From positions 39,477,255-39,541,254 of the forward strand of contig NC_054083.1 in the NCBI RefSeq assembly GCF_017562075.2: DNA of 64,000 nucleotides, given 5' to 3'. Made by a program: the position numbers and the translations under genes. The first letter of the stretch is position 1; every line of letters begins with the position of its first letter. The stretch comes from Anopheles merus (taxonomy: Eukaryota > Arthropoda > Insecta > Diptera > Culicidae). The notes below the pieces were generated by a model, which searched no databases, had not been told where the DNA came from, and worked only from the letters and a program-made list of their open reading frames with translations. Shown piece by piece: positions 12,531 through 23,450 of this stretch.

Positions 12531-13203
12531 TACTTACTTACTTATCCGGCACTACAACCGCTTTGCGGTCTTGGCCTGCCTCAGGAGTGTCCGAAACCGC
12601 TCACGGTCTCGCGCCTTCGTCTGCCAGTCCGTTATCCCGGCCTTAATGGCGGACGCCTCCACGCCATCTTGCCACCTCAATTTGGGCCTACCACGCCTCC
12701 TCTGTCCTTGTGGACGGCCTAAAAAGACTTTACGGGCTGGGTCGTCCGTTTCCATGCGTATAACATGGCCAGCCCACCGGAGCCTGGCGAGCTTTATACG
12801 CTGTACGACAGTGAGGTCGCCGTACATCTCGTATAGCTCGTCATTATAGCGGCTCCTCCATTGTCCTTCCACACATACGGGGCCAAGTATCCTTCTGAGC
12901 ATCTTCCTCTCGAACGCGGCTAAGAGGGTTTCGTCAGATTTGGACAGTGTCCATGTCTCAGAGGCGTATGTGAGTACTGGTACTATATAGGTACTATATA
13001 GTCCCAGCTTCGTCCGTCGCGACAGGTTCTTTGAGGTGAACTGATTTTTCAGGCTGTAGAATGACCGGTTGGTAGCCAGCATCCTTGCGCGCAACTCAGC
13101 TTCCATGCTGTTGTCGTTGCTGACCTTTGACCCAAGATAGGTGAATTGTGGGACGACTTCAAAAGTGCGTTCACCTATCTGCACGTCACGCCTACGTAGA
13201 TTC
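12531..13203 (-). mobile_element. 5'-truncated non-LTR (LINE) retrotransposon, RT C-terminus and 3' end
   Basis: A 210-codon open frame (13184 down to 12552) with no internal stop reads FTYLGSKVSNDN, then RTKLGLYSTYIVPVLTYASE, LRRILGPVCVEGQWRSRYND and LARLRWAGHVIRM. This is the region after the catalytic core of non-LTR reverse transcriptases in the widespread endonuclease-reverse-transcriptase group of animals. The 3' end is marked by repeated TAAG units (TACTTACTTACTTA on the + strand, 12529-12544), a typical LINE tail. The palm domain and endonuclease are missing because the copy is truncated near 13203. The open frame suggests the insertion is not very old. Clade is not assigned. It lies antisense to the host gene inside its large intron. 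Confidence 0.85.
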
Positions 13204-15332
13204 TGATTATTTGTTGGTTGATGTTTTACGTTTATAAAAAGGACTTCTGAATTGTGCCATGTGTGCTAGGCCAGAGGGTCTGCCTATGATTTTTACACAT
13301 CGATAAATGATTTTTAATTTCATTATGGGACCTTTGGGACTCATATTATTGAAACCAAAAATACTTTCTCCAAATGTTATCGACGCAAACACATCCAACA
13401 TCATGTTTTGTCTTACTTCATGCAAAACCATTCCAATTGTGTCTTTCTGTGAGCAATAGCTTCAAATACCAGCTCGATCAACCCAACCTAATCTCATCCA
13501 GCACCGTAAAAGCAAAGTGTCAATAGACACCGTCGTAAAAAGGTTTATCAATTCCTCAAATCTGCTACTTTCTAATCCCGTCACGTCGATAAAAAAAGCA
13601 GTGACACCAACATTCCCCGCCGAAAGACGTGACCGGACTATCTAGACCAGAAAGGGAGCGGACGGGCCAAACCCAAACCTGGGCGCGTGTTGATGTAACT
13701 GATTTTAATCAAGAATCAATTATTTTCAACACCACTCCATGGTGCTAATTTTGCTCCCCAAACCAATGGGGAGGTACGGGGCTTCTTGCCCGAGTGCGGT
13801 CAGAGTGCCCGTTCCCCCCGAAAGCCAACAAAATCGGACGTGACGGAATTTTCCCATTTTCACCGCTGTTACGGATTACCGATTTCACATTACCACGGCA
13901 ATACTGCAGTACACTGGGAGGAAGGCACAGCTCCTGGCCGATCATTTTGGGTTTGGGTGTAGTTTTGCTTTCACTCTCCATGTTTCTTCTTCTATTGGTT
14001 GGCTGTTGGTTCGCTTGGTTGGGAGAAGGATGAAATTCGACAAGAATCCAATCGGACGTCATTTTTAATCTTCTCCAACTCATCTTGAATCGATCCCAGT
14101 GCAGGCCGGAAGGAAGGTGGCATGAAAAATGTTTCGAGGAAATAAAAAAAAAACACACCAACACACACAGAGGCCATCTCGTAGCTTGGCGTTAAGTCGA
14201 CACGATCAGGCAAGCAAGCGACGAACACGAACGGACAGACATTTCGATTTTTTTTCTTCTTGTTTTGCACACTCCCTATAAGAATCCCGTTCTACATTGG
14301 GAGCCACACTGCTATCACCGATGAGGGAATCATGCTCTGCACTTCTACTTTTTCTCCCTCCCAACGGTTTGGCCTCATTGCGGACATAAAAATTTATTCG
14401 AGCCCATAAAAATCACTTCGAACGTCTTTTCGGGCAGACGAGGAGAGCAAATTTCCACCTTTCAGGGCGGGCGGGTGGGCGAAAAGCGCTAAAGCCGATC
14501 GAAAATCGAACATGGTTTCATCCCCCACATCCCTCTCCACCAGGCCAGCGCATAATCTATTTCGAACAGGGGGGGGGGGGAACCATTCAATCTGCATCTG
14601 CAACGACGACGGGGTGCGAGGAAGAATTTTGTTTCTCGACCAAAGGACCGACGTTAAACCCCACGGAAGAAAGCAAACGCCGTACGTCCAGGGGACGGAC
14701 AGTGTGTGTGAGTGGCCGTGTGATTTTTTTTTTTTCGTTCCTTTTTTCCCCTCCAGGATGTAGAGAAAGATTGCTTCAGCTGGGATTATGCATTTACGAG
14801 ACTTCTCGGCTTCTACTCTTTCGTGTTGAGTTTCGTTTTTTTTTTGTTGTTGGGGGAAGCATTTAAACCACCGGAAGGAAGTGACAGGATCGGAACATCT
14901 AGCCCGAGCAAAAGAAAGATGTACGGTTTAAGCTGCCGGGCGAAGCGATTGCAAGCTGACAGGGCGCTGTGAAAGTGTTAAAGCCAAAGATGATGATAGC
15001 ATCAATATGTTGTACGTTGTTTTACGGCAAACCATGCCGCTTCCGTTCGCAGCGTTTCGTGTCATGTTGTCGGTTGCTGTCATGTAGTTTCGTTGGTAGG
15101 ATATGTGTCAAGGAAAAGGAGAGGTTTTTTAGTGAAAGGAAGATTAAATGGAGGTTAATGCTTTGTATGAGGATGAATCACGAGTTATACGAAATTTACA
15201 ACAGTTTATTGCAATATCATTGGCTAAATTGAAATCACATCAAGATTCATTTAGAGTTTAAACATCATTGTCATTTTCTTGACGGCTTGTAGAGTTTTTT
15301 CGATACTTATTAGTATTGCACATCAGGATAGT

Positions 15333-15541
15333 GGGGCGGTTCCGTGGTACAGTCGTCAACTCGAACGACTCGATAGCATGCCCATCATGGGTTCAACCCT
15401 ATAATGGCCCGACCCCCCGTACCAAGGCTCGACTATCCGGCTGCGTGGTAATTCATGAAGTCTCGAAAGCCTTATAGGCCGTCATGTCCACGTAGGACGT
15501 TTACGCCAAATAGAAGAAGAAGAAGAAGAAGAATAACATAA
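15333..15541 (+). mobile_element. tRNA-derived SINE, about 200 bp (SINE200-like)
   Basis: Contains a pol III A box TGGTACAGTCG at 15345-15355 and a B box GGTTCAACCCT at 15390-15400, spaced as in tRNA genes. A tRNA-unrelated body and an (AGA)n tail at 15510-15531 follow. The sequence AGGATAGT occurs immediately before (15325-15332) and after (15542-15549), a likely target-site duplication. Diverged copies lie at 18727 (reverse) and 53757. The length and tRNA origin fit the SINE200 class known in Anopheles, but identity needs a library search. Confidence 0.75.
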
Positions 15542-16460
15542 AGGATAGTTAAACTCTTGGCTACGGGAAAACGGTACAGTCCAGGAATCGACTCTGTCCA
15601 GTCTTGTAGGAGCCGATGTACCATTGCAGAGACGTTGAGTCTCCAATCGTTTTAGTTCGTGGGCCGCATTGCTTCACAAATAACGTCAGGCCATTAGGCC
15701 GTTAGCTTGAGTTGTTGGGTGACAGTTGAAATACTTTGTTGATAAGATATTGCTACCTCAATATACACATCAAATTTTAACAGCTTTCTTAAATCAAAGG
15801 TTGATTTTTGACGTAATTATTAAAGCACAAAATTAGGACTGAAGAAGTCCTTTTTACCCTGATAAAGTCATCTCGGGACGCATTATAGACTTTTGCAGGT
15901 CGTAGTTTGAAGCCTTAGAACCCTCGAATACATCATTAGGATGTTTATTAGGTGAAAATATTTGAGATTGTCTTTACTTTAACATGTTTTGAAGACTAAA
16001 TCGTTTTACCTCTTACAAAAAAAAAAAGTTAAATTTTGCCTTAAACTCTTTCGACGTAAAATATCAAGTCCCATTCCCCACAGCAAGCTACATTTACACT
16101 AATGCTGATAGGTAATGCTTGCTCTCGGTACACTAAATGTTGCATGATTTTGTAACCTCAGACCTCCGATATCTTCCTCTGTTCAGCTTCACACCATCCG
16201 ACCATAGAGAAGCGTTCATCCAAAGCAACCCAACTAAACCATTCGCAAAGGATGGGAAAAATTGGTCCAAAATGGGCGGAACCGTAAATTGAAAATGAAG
16301 ATTTCAGATTAGCACTATCGGGTTGAATCTTTTTCCCACCATGCCGGCATGCCAATCCCTTCCCGGAAGCTGGCGTGTGGATTGAGTGGTAAAAGTGATA
16401 CTGTTCCTGCACAGCCACTCCGTCACGCTGGATCGTTGAAGTTAACTTTTCAACAGTGCC

Positions 16461-16463
16461 ACA

Positions 16464-16560
<97 letters not shown>

Positions 16561-16567
16561 ACACACA
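16461..16567. repeat. Long (CA)n microsatellite
   Basis: About 107 bases of almost uninterrupted AC dinucleotide. Translations of poly Thr-His and poly Cys-Val over this tract are artefacts. Long alternating purine-pyrimidine tracts can adopt Z-DNA. Confidence 0.97.
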
Positions 16568-18118
16568 TTCAAGTCTGACAGGTACGGACACGGGACGAAA
16601 ATGGTCTTCAGATGTTTGTGCTCGCTTGTTTGGCTGATTTACGGAACAGATGGACTACCTCAAGGGCGCTTCTTTGCCCCCCCCCCCCGTGCTGAGGACT
16701 CTCACTGTTCCTTCCCACAGCGTGGCACTATTTTTAGACTGCATTCAAAATTCAACAGATTTATCCCCTAACTTGTCGCTGGTTTTCGTACGTACGAATT
16801 GCTGTCTGTAGTTTCGTTTCGCTTTTTCTTTCGTTAAGAACGACCTGTACGTACGGGGGCTGCCTTTCGCCTTCGTTCGCCATTGCCTCTATTTGTCTAG
16901 CATCGAAAGACATCGTTATCTGGCGCTGCTGAATAGAATAGAAGGGAATAAGGGGAAGAGTGATCCTAGGGCAGCATGAAAACAGCTGGCATACTTTCAC
17001 ACACGAACAAGACATTCTGCTCTGAAAAAGCTAGACGCCCGTCGCGAACAGTACCCACGAGACAAACGCTTTTCTTCGGTCGATTCTTAGCCATGCAGCT
17101 GTGTCTTATACAAACACACACACACACATACACAAACGCTTGGTACATCTTGCCTGTTGAAGTGAAAACAACACTTTTGGTACCTTGGCGGGAGTTTTCC
17201 CCTCTCACTCCCTTCGTTCGACTTCGATCGCTTCGGTGAGTGCGTTTATCAAGAAAGTTTGATCTCTCCAGCTCCCTTCTTACTACAGCGGATGGTTTTC
17301 AGTGTTTTCGGGACCGTGTGAAAAAGGCCGCTACCCCGTAAGTCCAAGGTTTCTGTTCTGTTCCCAGCGGGATTCGCAGTTGATTTTCATGGTCCATCCA
17401 CCAAGTTTGGCCCAACTTTTGTGGCAAATAAATCAAGATACGTTTGTGTCTGTTCCGAACCGTCCACCTTTCACGTCCGGAGTAACTTGTTTTCTGACCC
17501 ATCACATTATCACATCACAAGACAAGTGTGCCCAATCACATTAATTTTGAGTGGGTTTATTTGCTAATGTTTGCGTGTGTAGCCAATTTGAAAGGGTTCG
17601 TTTAGTGAATTACGCATACTGATTTATGTGCTGCAGGTCCTTGAGGGGGTTTTGGAAGTATCAAACTTACGTTTGGAAGAGTTTGCTCTACACAAGCATA
17701 TTGTACAAATCATACAATCAGACTTTCCATGCTTTTTGTTGTGCTTTCTGAACGATTTTTACGCTTTTTAAACTATTTTGGACAGTTTTGAAACTGATTT
17801 GTATCAATTTTATTGCTTATTAGTATCATAAACCGTTTCAATCATAAATGCTTCAAATGAGCAGAAATCTTTGAGAAATAATTTAATATTTTGCATAAAG
17901 TATAATTGGTGTTATCATAGTGCAGCATATATTGTAGCTGCTTTTTATCTTGATTATTGAGTTTAAAATTTTTTTAAAATTTTTTTAGATTTTATTTAGA
18001 ATTGAATTAGTTATACTTTAATTTGTTTTTTTTTAGACATTTTAATTGATCACTAAATTTATGCGTAGTCCTTTGAATTTTAAGTTATAAAATACCAAAA
18101 CCCGAATGGCAATAAATA

Positions 18119-18572
18119 CAGTAATATCTCCCTAAGGCGAATCTTCAAGGGACCGTCAGCTTAGAGAAATATTTATGTTAGAGAAAACTAATGAAGGTGT
18201 TGCTAAGAAGTATCCAAGAAACAACGAGAAAAACCTTGCATCCTATGACCAATATTTTTGTGAACTGTCTTCCAACATTCATCTTGGAGATATAGGCATA
18301 TCAAATTGCATACGCAACTTAGAGAATATTCGCCTTAGGGAGATGCATGCATCTTGAAGAGACATACAGGGATTCCCACGATTTATTGGTTGGTTCTCAT
18401 CAATTTTTGGCTCCCATATTTTTTTCATTATTTTTTTTCAAAAACCATGGGAATTGACCAATAAATCGTGGGGCACCCTGTAATATGTATGAAATATGAC
18501 GGGACTGTCAACATATTCATCTTAAAGAAGCAATTCATCCTGAAGAGACTACATCTTAGAGAGATTCCACTG
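18119..18572. mobile_element. TA-flanked MITE, pogo/Tigger-like termini
   Basis: The left end reads CAGTAATATCTCCCTAAG. The reverse complement of the right end reads CAGTGGAATCTCTCTAAG. Both are directly flanked by TA (18117-18118 and 18573-18574). Internal fragments such as TTCGCCTTAGGGAGAT repeat the terminal motif in inverted orientation. There is no transposase frame. The CAGT start, TA target and length of about 450 bp fit a non-autonomous pogo/Tigger-type element. Part of its length is a second MITE inserted into it (18367-18480). Confidence 0.7.
18367..18480. mobile_element. Short MITE nested in the 18.1-kb MITE
   Basis: A 114-bp element. The arms contain CCCACGATTTATTGGT on the left and its exact reverse complement on the right. 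The termini are CAGGG and CCCTG, flanked by TA (18365-18366, 18481-18482). It is an almost pure foldback with a T-rich loop. It carries no coding capacity. Confidence 0.75.
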
Positions 18573-18726
18573 TATATCCAATTGATCAGTTGGAGTCTCA
18601 TCAGGCTTAACTAATGCAATAGCAGCCCAATAACTATTCCTATGTAATGTTATATTTTTACAGATCCGATTAGATTCAAAATCAAATGGATTAAATATTT
18701 GAACCATAATGTTTACTTCTATTTTG

Positions 18727-18900
18727 CGTAACGTCTTACGTGGACATGCCGGCCTGTATAGACTTTCGAGACATTTTTCAGTACCACGTAACTGGATAGT
18801 CAGTCCTTGCTACGGAGAGACGGTTCATGCTAGTCTTGAGCCCACGAAGGTCATGTTATTGAGTCGTTCGAGTTGACGACTGTACCTCGGGACCACCTCA
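18727..18900 (-). mobile_element. tRNA-derived SINE copy, reverse orientation
   Basis: The reverse strand begins with GAGGTGGTCCCGAGGTACAG and continues TCGTCAACTCGAACGACTC, matching the A-box region of the SINE at 15333. The body shares the TCTCGAAAG and ATGTCCACGTA words in the same order. The B box has drifted (GGCTCAAGACT). It is an older copy without a clear tail. Confidence 0.7.
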
Positions 18901-20489
18901 TCTTTTTTTTAATTTATGCTAAAACAGATCAAAATCAAATAAAGCTATGCATGAATGTAACATTTTGTCTTCGCTTTAGAGCAAAAATCCGTAAAAATCA
19001 GCAAGGATAAATGATGATTTTTTCCTTCAACTGTATTCCTTTCAAGATTACAAATGAATTCATTGAGTTTAAGACGACTTTGAGCTAGCTAGACCTGACA
19101 CTTGAACTACCCAATGCATAGTAATCGGTAAAAATTACACCTTCGTACATGAATTACACTGTTAAATACTTATCTGACTGCGCACAACAGTCTTCCACCC
19201 GACTACCCAGGCACATGAGCACCACACAAAAATGTCTGCAAAAACCACCCGTCGAACCCGTCCAAAGAGCAACCAAAACCCGTCTGCTGATGTAACCACA
19301 GCGGGTGAAAACATTCCAAAACCTTCCAAACTCGTTCATCCACTCATATCACGCTCAGCTGTCGGTATCGGTTTTCGTCCAGCGTGGGCTCAACTTACTC
19401 ACACGAATTTACGTCAACCTCACGTACCGGCGATAGGGAATGAATCGTGTGAGGTTGGGAGCGAAAAAACAAACGGCCGGATATTCAACGTGCATTCAGC
19501 ACGCCAACACGGCTGGCCAGTTAGATGTGAGCCCTGGAAATGAAAGAAATCCTTCCCCATTCTTCCATTGGCTCATATCGGGAAGAAACCCACCTCTTTT
19601 TTTCCCTCCACACCGAGGGCTAGTAGGAGAGATAAGTCCAATGATAAAAATATATTATTCATTCGAAATAATTTTCCTAAAAGGTTCACATTCCCGGCCT
19701 TCGCGCCGCATCTACTCCGCCAATGTGCTGCCACCACAGCGTGCGATGTTTCAGCCTTTCTCGATATTTATGCCCGCTCGGTTTAGCTCGACCGTTGTGG
19801 AGGCAGAGCAGTACTCATAGTAGCGTGATGGTCGGCCACCGTCACCACACCTACTTCCATTGGAAAGGGAGGGATATCTTAACGTCAGTCCACTATCATC
19901 CATTGGAACAGTCACGAATATCCGGTTCCATCGACCGAGCGAATGCAAGCGTTCCGGCAAGCGAAAAGGGGGAAGGATTGTTGAATGTTTGTGTGGCCTG
20001 GGTACCGCACTGAAATGCTTGCAAACTTGGAAAATGTAAACGCTTGACCACCCTTTCAGAACCGGCTTTTCGTCCGGGCATTTCAGGTCTTGCTGTTCCC
20101 GTGTCTAATCCTTTGCTTTACGGGACGTGATTTGCTCGCTAAACTAATGCCTTCATTTTATCGTGCTGCAACGGCAAACGGTGGGTTTGCCCTACCTTTT
20201 CCATCACCCACTCATTATCGCATTTAGTCGATCTAATAAAAATGAACCCCTCTGTCCACCACACCCAGGGCACCTACTTTAACCTTCCCTCTCCCAGATA
20301 GCACACACAAGATTGACGCGATTCGGGAAAGGTGTGTCCCCGTGTGTCGTAAAACAGGGGAGTGGCCATTTAATCTACGATAAAACAGGCACATCTACAC
20401 CCACTGCTTTACCGCTCAATCACGGCACAACGTAACGTAAAGTAACTAAATCTTTCCCGGGTTTCTTTTCCATTTTCCTCCTCCTGAAG

Positions 20490-20714
20490 GAAACTCATTC
20501 ACAGGCGACGCCCAGCTCACCGGAAGCGGGCCTACAGACGGCCTCCTCCAGTGAGGACATCTCTTCCATGCACGATTCACCCATCATCAACGGTGTCATC
20601 GCGAAGGTGGAACCGTCGGCCGGTCTGCTGGCGAACGGGTTTGCCGCCGCAATGGACACCGGGCTGAAGGTGAACGGGCCGGCCAGGGCGTGCATTATGT
20701 CCGCGCTGAGTATA
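20490..20714 (+). CDS. Zinc-finger protein, Ser/Glu-rich exon with tandem acceptors
   Basis: Internal phase-0 exon of 225 bases. The acceptor is CTCCTGAAG at 20489, giving a start with Glu-Thr-His-Ser-Gln. A second acceptor, TTCACAG ending at 20504, would start the exon 15 bases later in the same frame at Ala-Thr-Pro. Either choice is compatible with the upstream exon. The exon ends at the donor GTGAGT (20715). The product is rich in Ser, Glu and Ala, with SSSEDISSMHDSP (a potential phosphorylation cluster) and AKVEPS, a loose match to a sumoylation consensus. No zinc ligands are present. The function of this segment is unknown. Confidence 0.8.
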
Positions 20715-20820
20715 GTGAGTATTAAGCGTTGAGTGGTCAGAGGGGGGGGGGGATGGGGGGAAATGGGCATAATGGTGGAGGCGGAGTACTGATCACCAAA
20801 TTGTCAATCTCGCTTCACAG
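20715..20820 (+). other. Short intron (106 bp)
   Basis: Starts GTGAGT, contains a run of ten G bases, and ends CGCTTCACAG. Phase 0. Confidence 0.85.
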
Positions 20821-20919
20821 GACACAAAGTCTAACCAGGAGTCGGCACTGAAAATGGTCTCCTCCACGATGGGCATAACGCTTACTAACGGGGCGGCTGT
20901 AACGGCCGTAACGCAGTAA
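20821..20919 (+). CDS. Zinc-finger protein, terminal coding exon
   Basis: Begins GACACAAAG in phase 0 and encodes 32 residues ending in GAAVTAVTQ, followed by TAA at 20917-20919. With the four upstream exons it closes a frame of 445 codons in this window. BCL11 proteins normally carry two further clusters of C2H2 fingers C-terminal to the region seen here. This ending has none, so the transcript is either a short isoform of a larger gene or belongs to a two-finger family. A UTR of about 1.8 kb without splice signals or open frames follows, consistent with a true last exon. Confidence 0.8.
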   Translation, partial: DTKSNQESALKMVSSTMGITLTNGAAVTAVTQ

Positions 20920-21567
20920 AGCATTTGTTGTAAGCGTTCTCGTAGCAGCTACTTTGTTTTGTACTTTGATTTTCATTCTTTTATAGTTATAAAGCTTGTT
21001 TTAGTTTGTTTAGAAGAGTTTAGAGTTTTCTGTTTTTTTTTTTAATATTTATTATCTCTTTCTTTTCTTTTAAAAGCATGTTAGGGTTAACAATGTATTA
21101 AGTAAGAAATATTTATTACCAAGCATTCTTCAAAGCATGTTTCTGTTGAGCCCCCGTTTCTTAGACGTAATGAAACTCTAAAAAGCAACAACACATCAAC
21201 CGTTCTTCTAATGAGAGAAACGAAAAGTATTCTATTATCGTAGATAGTAAGACAAACGTTTATATTGAGAAAAGAAACAAAAAAGTAACAAAATACACAC
21301 CTACAATGGAAAAACAAATATATGCAAAAAAGCAGCTAACATTAAACCAAAAAAACACACACACACACACACACACAAACACATAGTAAATAAATCGAAT
21401 GTGCGTTACTAACGCTGGATTTACGAACAAAAGCTGACAGGCAAACACGCTGCTTAAAGCACACATACACTGAAACACAAACATGTACGTAACACTAAAC
21501 ACTAAATACGGTTATCGTCTTAACGGGCAGAATTTGCTTGCAGTATAAACGTGTTTCAAAGCGGTGT

Positions 21568-21625
<58 letters not shown>
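21568..21625. repeat. (GA)n microsatellite in the 3' UTR
   Basis: About 55 bases of GA dinucleotide. Its length may vary between individuals. It lies in the presumed UTR, so it would be transcribed. Confidence 0.95.
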
Positions 21626-21627
<2 letters not shown>

Positions 21628-22711
21628 CAAAAAGCAAAACAGAACAGCAAAAACATTTCAAAATCTCCAACGTAAAACCGTAAAACACGGACACGATAAA
21701 TGAATACAAAACAATGAGAGCTTATGGGTATGATTTATGTTTATAAACTGCACTGCACAAAGCAGGCGAGGTAAGAAAAAACGAGTTTCGGCAGGCGAAA
21801 GATGTTCGTTTCACCGTTGCGGCATTGCGTTCGAACGTGCACGGTTGGTAGTTTGGCTCAACCGAAAAGGGGAAGCTTGCGCAACCAAAAGAGAGGAGGA
21901 GAAATAAATCTCTGCTTTAGTTACCAAAACAACACCCATTGTTGATTAGATAATGCCTGCCGGTTGGCGGGATTTCACACAAGCAAAGTCGCTTGCCTCC
22001 GTTTTTGTCGCTACAAACAAACAAACAAAGCAGCAAACGTAAGGAAGGAATAGCGTAACAACGGAAGAGCAAGGGGTAGCTAGGATTTGACTAGAAAACA
22101 TAAAACCCTTCCACAAACGCACACACACACATACAAAACATGTTTGTCGTCTGTTGAGATAACCCGGTGAGTGCTGGTGCGAAGATCCTTTTTTGCACAA
22201 ATCTGCAAAAATCCACCGTCAAGATGTGAGGCTTACACACGTGTACATATCAACCCCTTCAAACGCGTACCACCAAAAAAAAACGACACAAAAGTGCATA
22301 ATAGTCGGTACGTGACGGTGGCGTGAAATAGGCCACAAGCAGAACGTTAAACGGAACATGCGGTTTGAACATGAAACAGGTTTAAATTAACACTCCCCGA
22401 TAAGTATCGAACGTTTCTTTCCGCGCGTTACTCCTGTTACTATGGTATTTTGTAAAGCAGAGCAAAAGAAACCCGCATTGAACATAATCAAACGTCCTCC
22501 ACCCGATCAAAGCAACCCTTGCAGAGCTGCGTGTGCGGAGCGTATGTGTGCGTATTGTCCCGATCCCAAAGTTTTACGTTGAATTGTTGTTAGCCCCTGA
22601 ATTACAAAGTACACAACAAAATAAAACAACAACACACATTTAATACAGGCGACGAGTTAGTTCATACTGGATGTAGTGTTAAGAAAAATGTTAAACCAAT
22701 ATTTAGTTCAC

Positions 22712-22717
22712 AATAAA
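22712..22717 (+). terminator. Candidate poly(A) signal AATAAA
   Basis: Canonical AATAAA in the context TTCACAATAAACATG. A T-rich stretch with GTTCTTGTTATT follows at about 22760. Another AATAAA lies 92 bases upstream at 22620. Either could end the zinc-finger transcript. Confidence 0.45.
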
Positions 22718-23149
22718 CATGAGCATCTCCGGCTATGGAGATTATCTAGTAGAAGAAACGAGTTCTTGTTATTACTGTCATTTAATCAAAAGATCACCAA
22801 AGACGTATTATTACGATGCAACGTTACCATAACCTAACAAACTTCCAGCATGTTGTCCAATTCCATTTCTTGATACCGTGACGCCATGCCAATTCGAAGC
22901 GTGACGCGATACTGCAGGCTACTTGGATGATTAAATTTCAACGCTGACACTCTTCTCCGAATTGATTCATTGGCCGGTAAGGTAGTAGAATCAGCTACTG
23001 AACCGGAGTAAGTACTTAATCTCTCTCGTGAACAGGGACAGGTTCACTGAGACGAATTGAGGCACTGTTTTCGTACAGCAATAAAAAAGTGCGCAATTTA
23101 AGAACTAGTTTTTATTTCATCTAGGAATAGTATGAATTCAAGAGCAAGT

Positions 23150-23450
23150 TCCATATTCAACCGGAACCGAGCAGAACCGATTGGGTTGGACCACTATGGT
23201 TTTGAGATTAGTTCTCGGTCCCAAGAACAACATGGATTGAGTATCAGTTCAAGAAGTTGGTCAACAGTTCCACAACCCTTATGGATTCTATATTAATTCT
23301 CAGACCGGTATGAGTGTCGGATCTTTTCAGGAACGTTATGGATTCAGTATAAGTTCCATGACAAGTATGGGCTGGGGAACCGTTTCTGGATACGTGTGAG
23401 TTCAGGATTAGTACCAAGACCGGTATGAATTCAGGTTCAGGATGAGTCCT
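23150..23450. repeat. 29-bp degenerate tandem repeat, locus 1
   Basis: Diverged units of 28-30 bases are recognisable by AGTTCC...GACCGGTATG...TTCAG (for example AGACCGGTATGAGT, AAGACCGGTATGAATTCAGG). The same unit occurs in better preserved form at 42958-43318 and again at 54085-54240. It has no coding function, since 29 is not a multiple of three. Confidence 0.65.

Larger units (their letters stand above)
12052..20489 (+). other. Large intron of the zinc-finger gene (8.4 kb)
   Basis: Begins GTGAGT and ends in TTTTCCTCCTCCTGAAG. It carries a 5'-truncated non-LTR retrotransposon (12531), two SINEs (15333 and 18727), a long CA microsatellite (16461) and a nested pair of MITEs (18119). Between these are AT-rich blocks (17550-18110, 18900-19150) and GC-richer blocks (13700-15000, 16570-17550, 19150-20480) in which I recognise no exon. 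Confidence 0.75.
20920..22740 (+). other. Probable 3' UTR of the zinc-finger gene
   Basis: A non-coding stretch after the stop with several ATTTA-type motifs (TATTTATTA near 21045 and 21110), a GA microsatellite, many CA and A-rich runs, and a Pumilio-type element TGTACATA at 22242-22249. Candidate poly(A) signals lie at 22620 and 22712, so the UTR would be about 1.8 kb. The extent is inferred from the signals only. Confidence 0.55.

Noticed and set aside
16158..16771. Frames rich in Thr-His or Cys-Val repeats
   Set aside because: Translations of the CA microsatellite. The same applies to 26282-26675 and 59876-60497.
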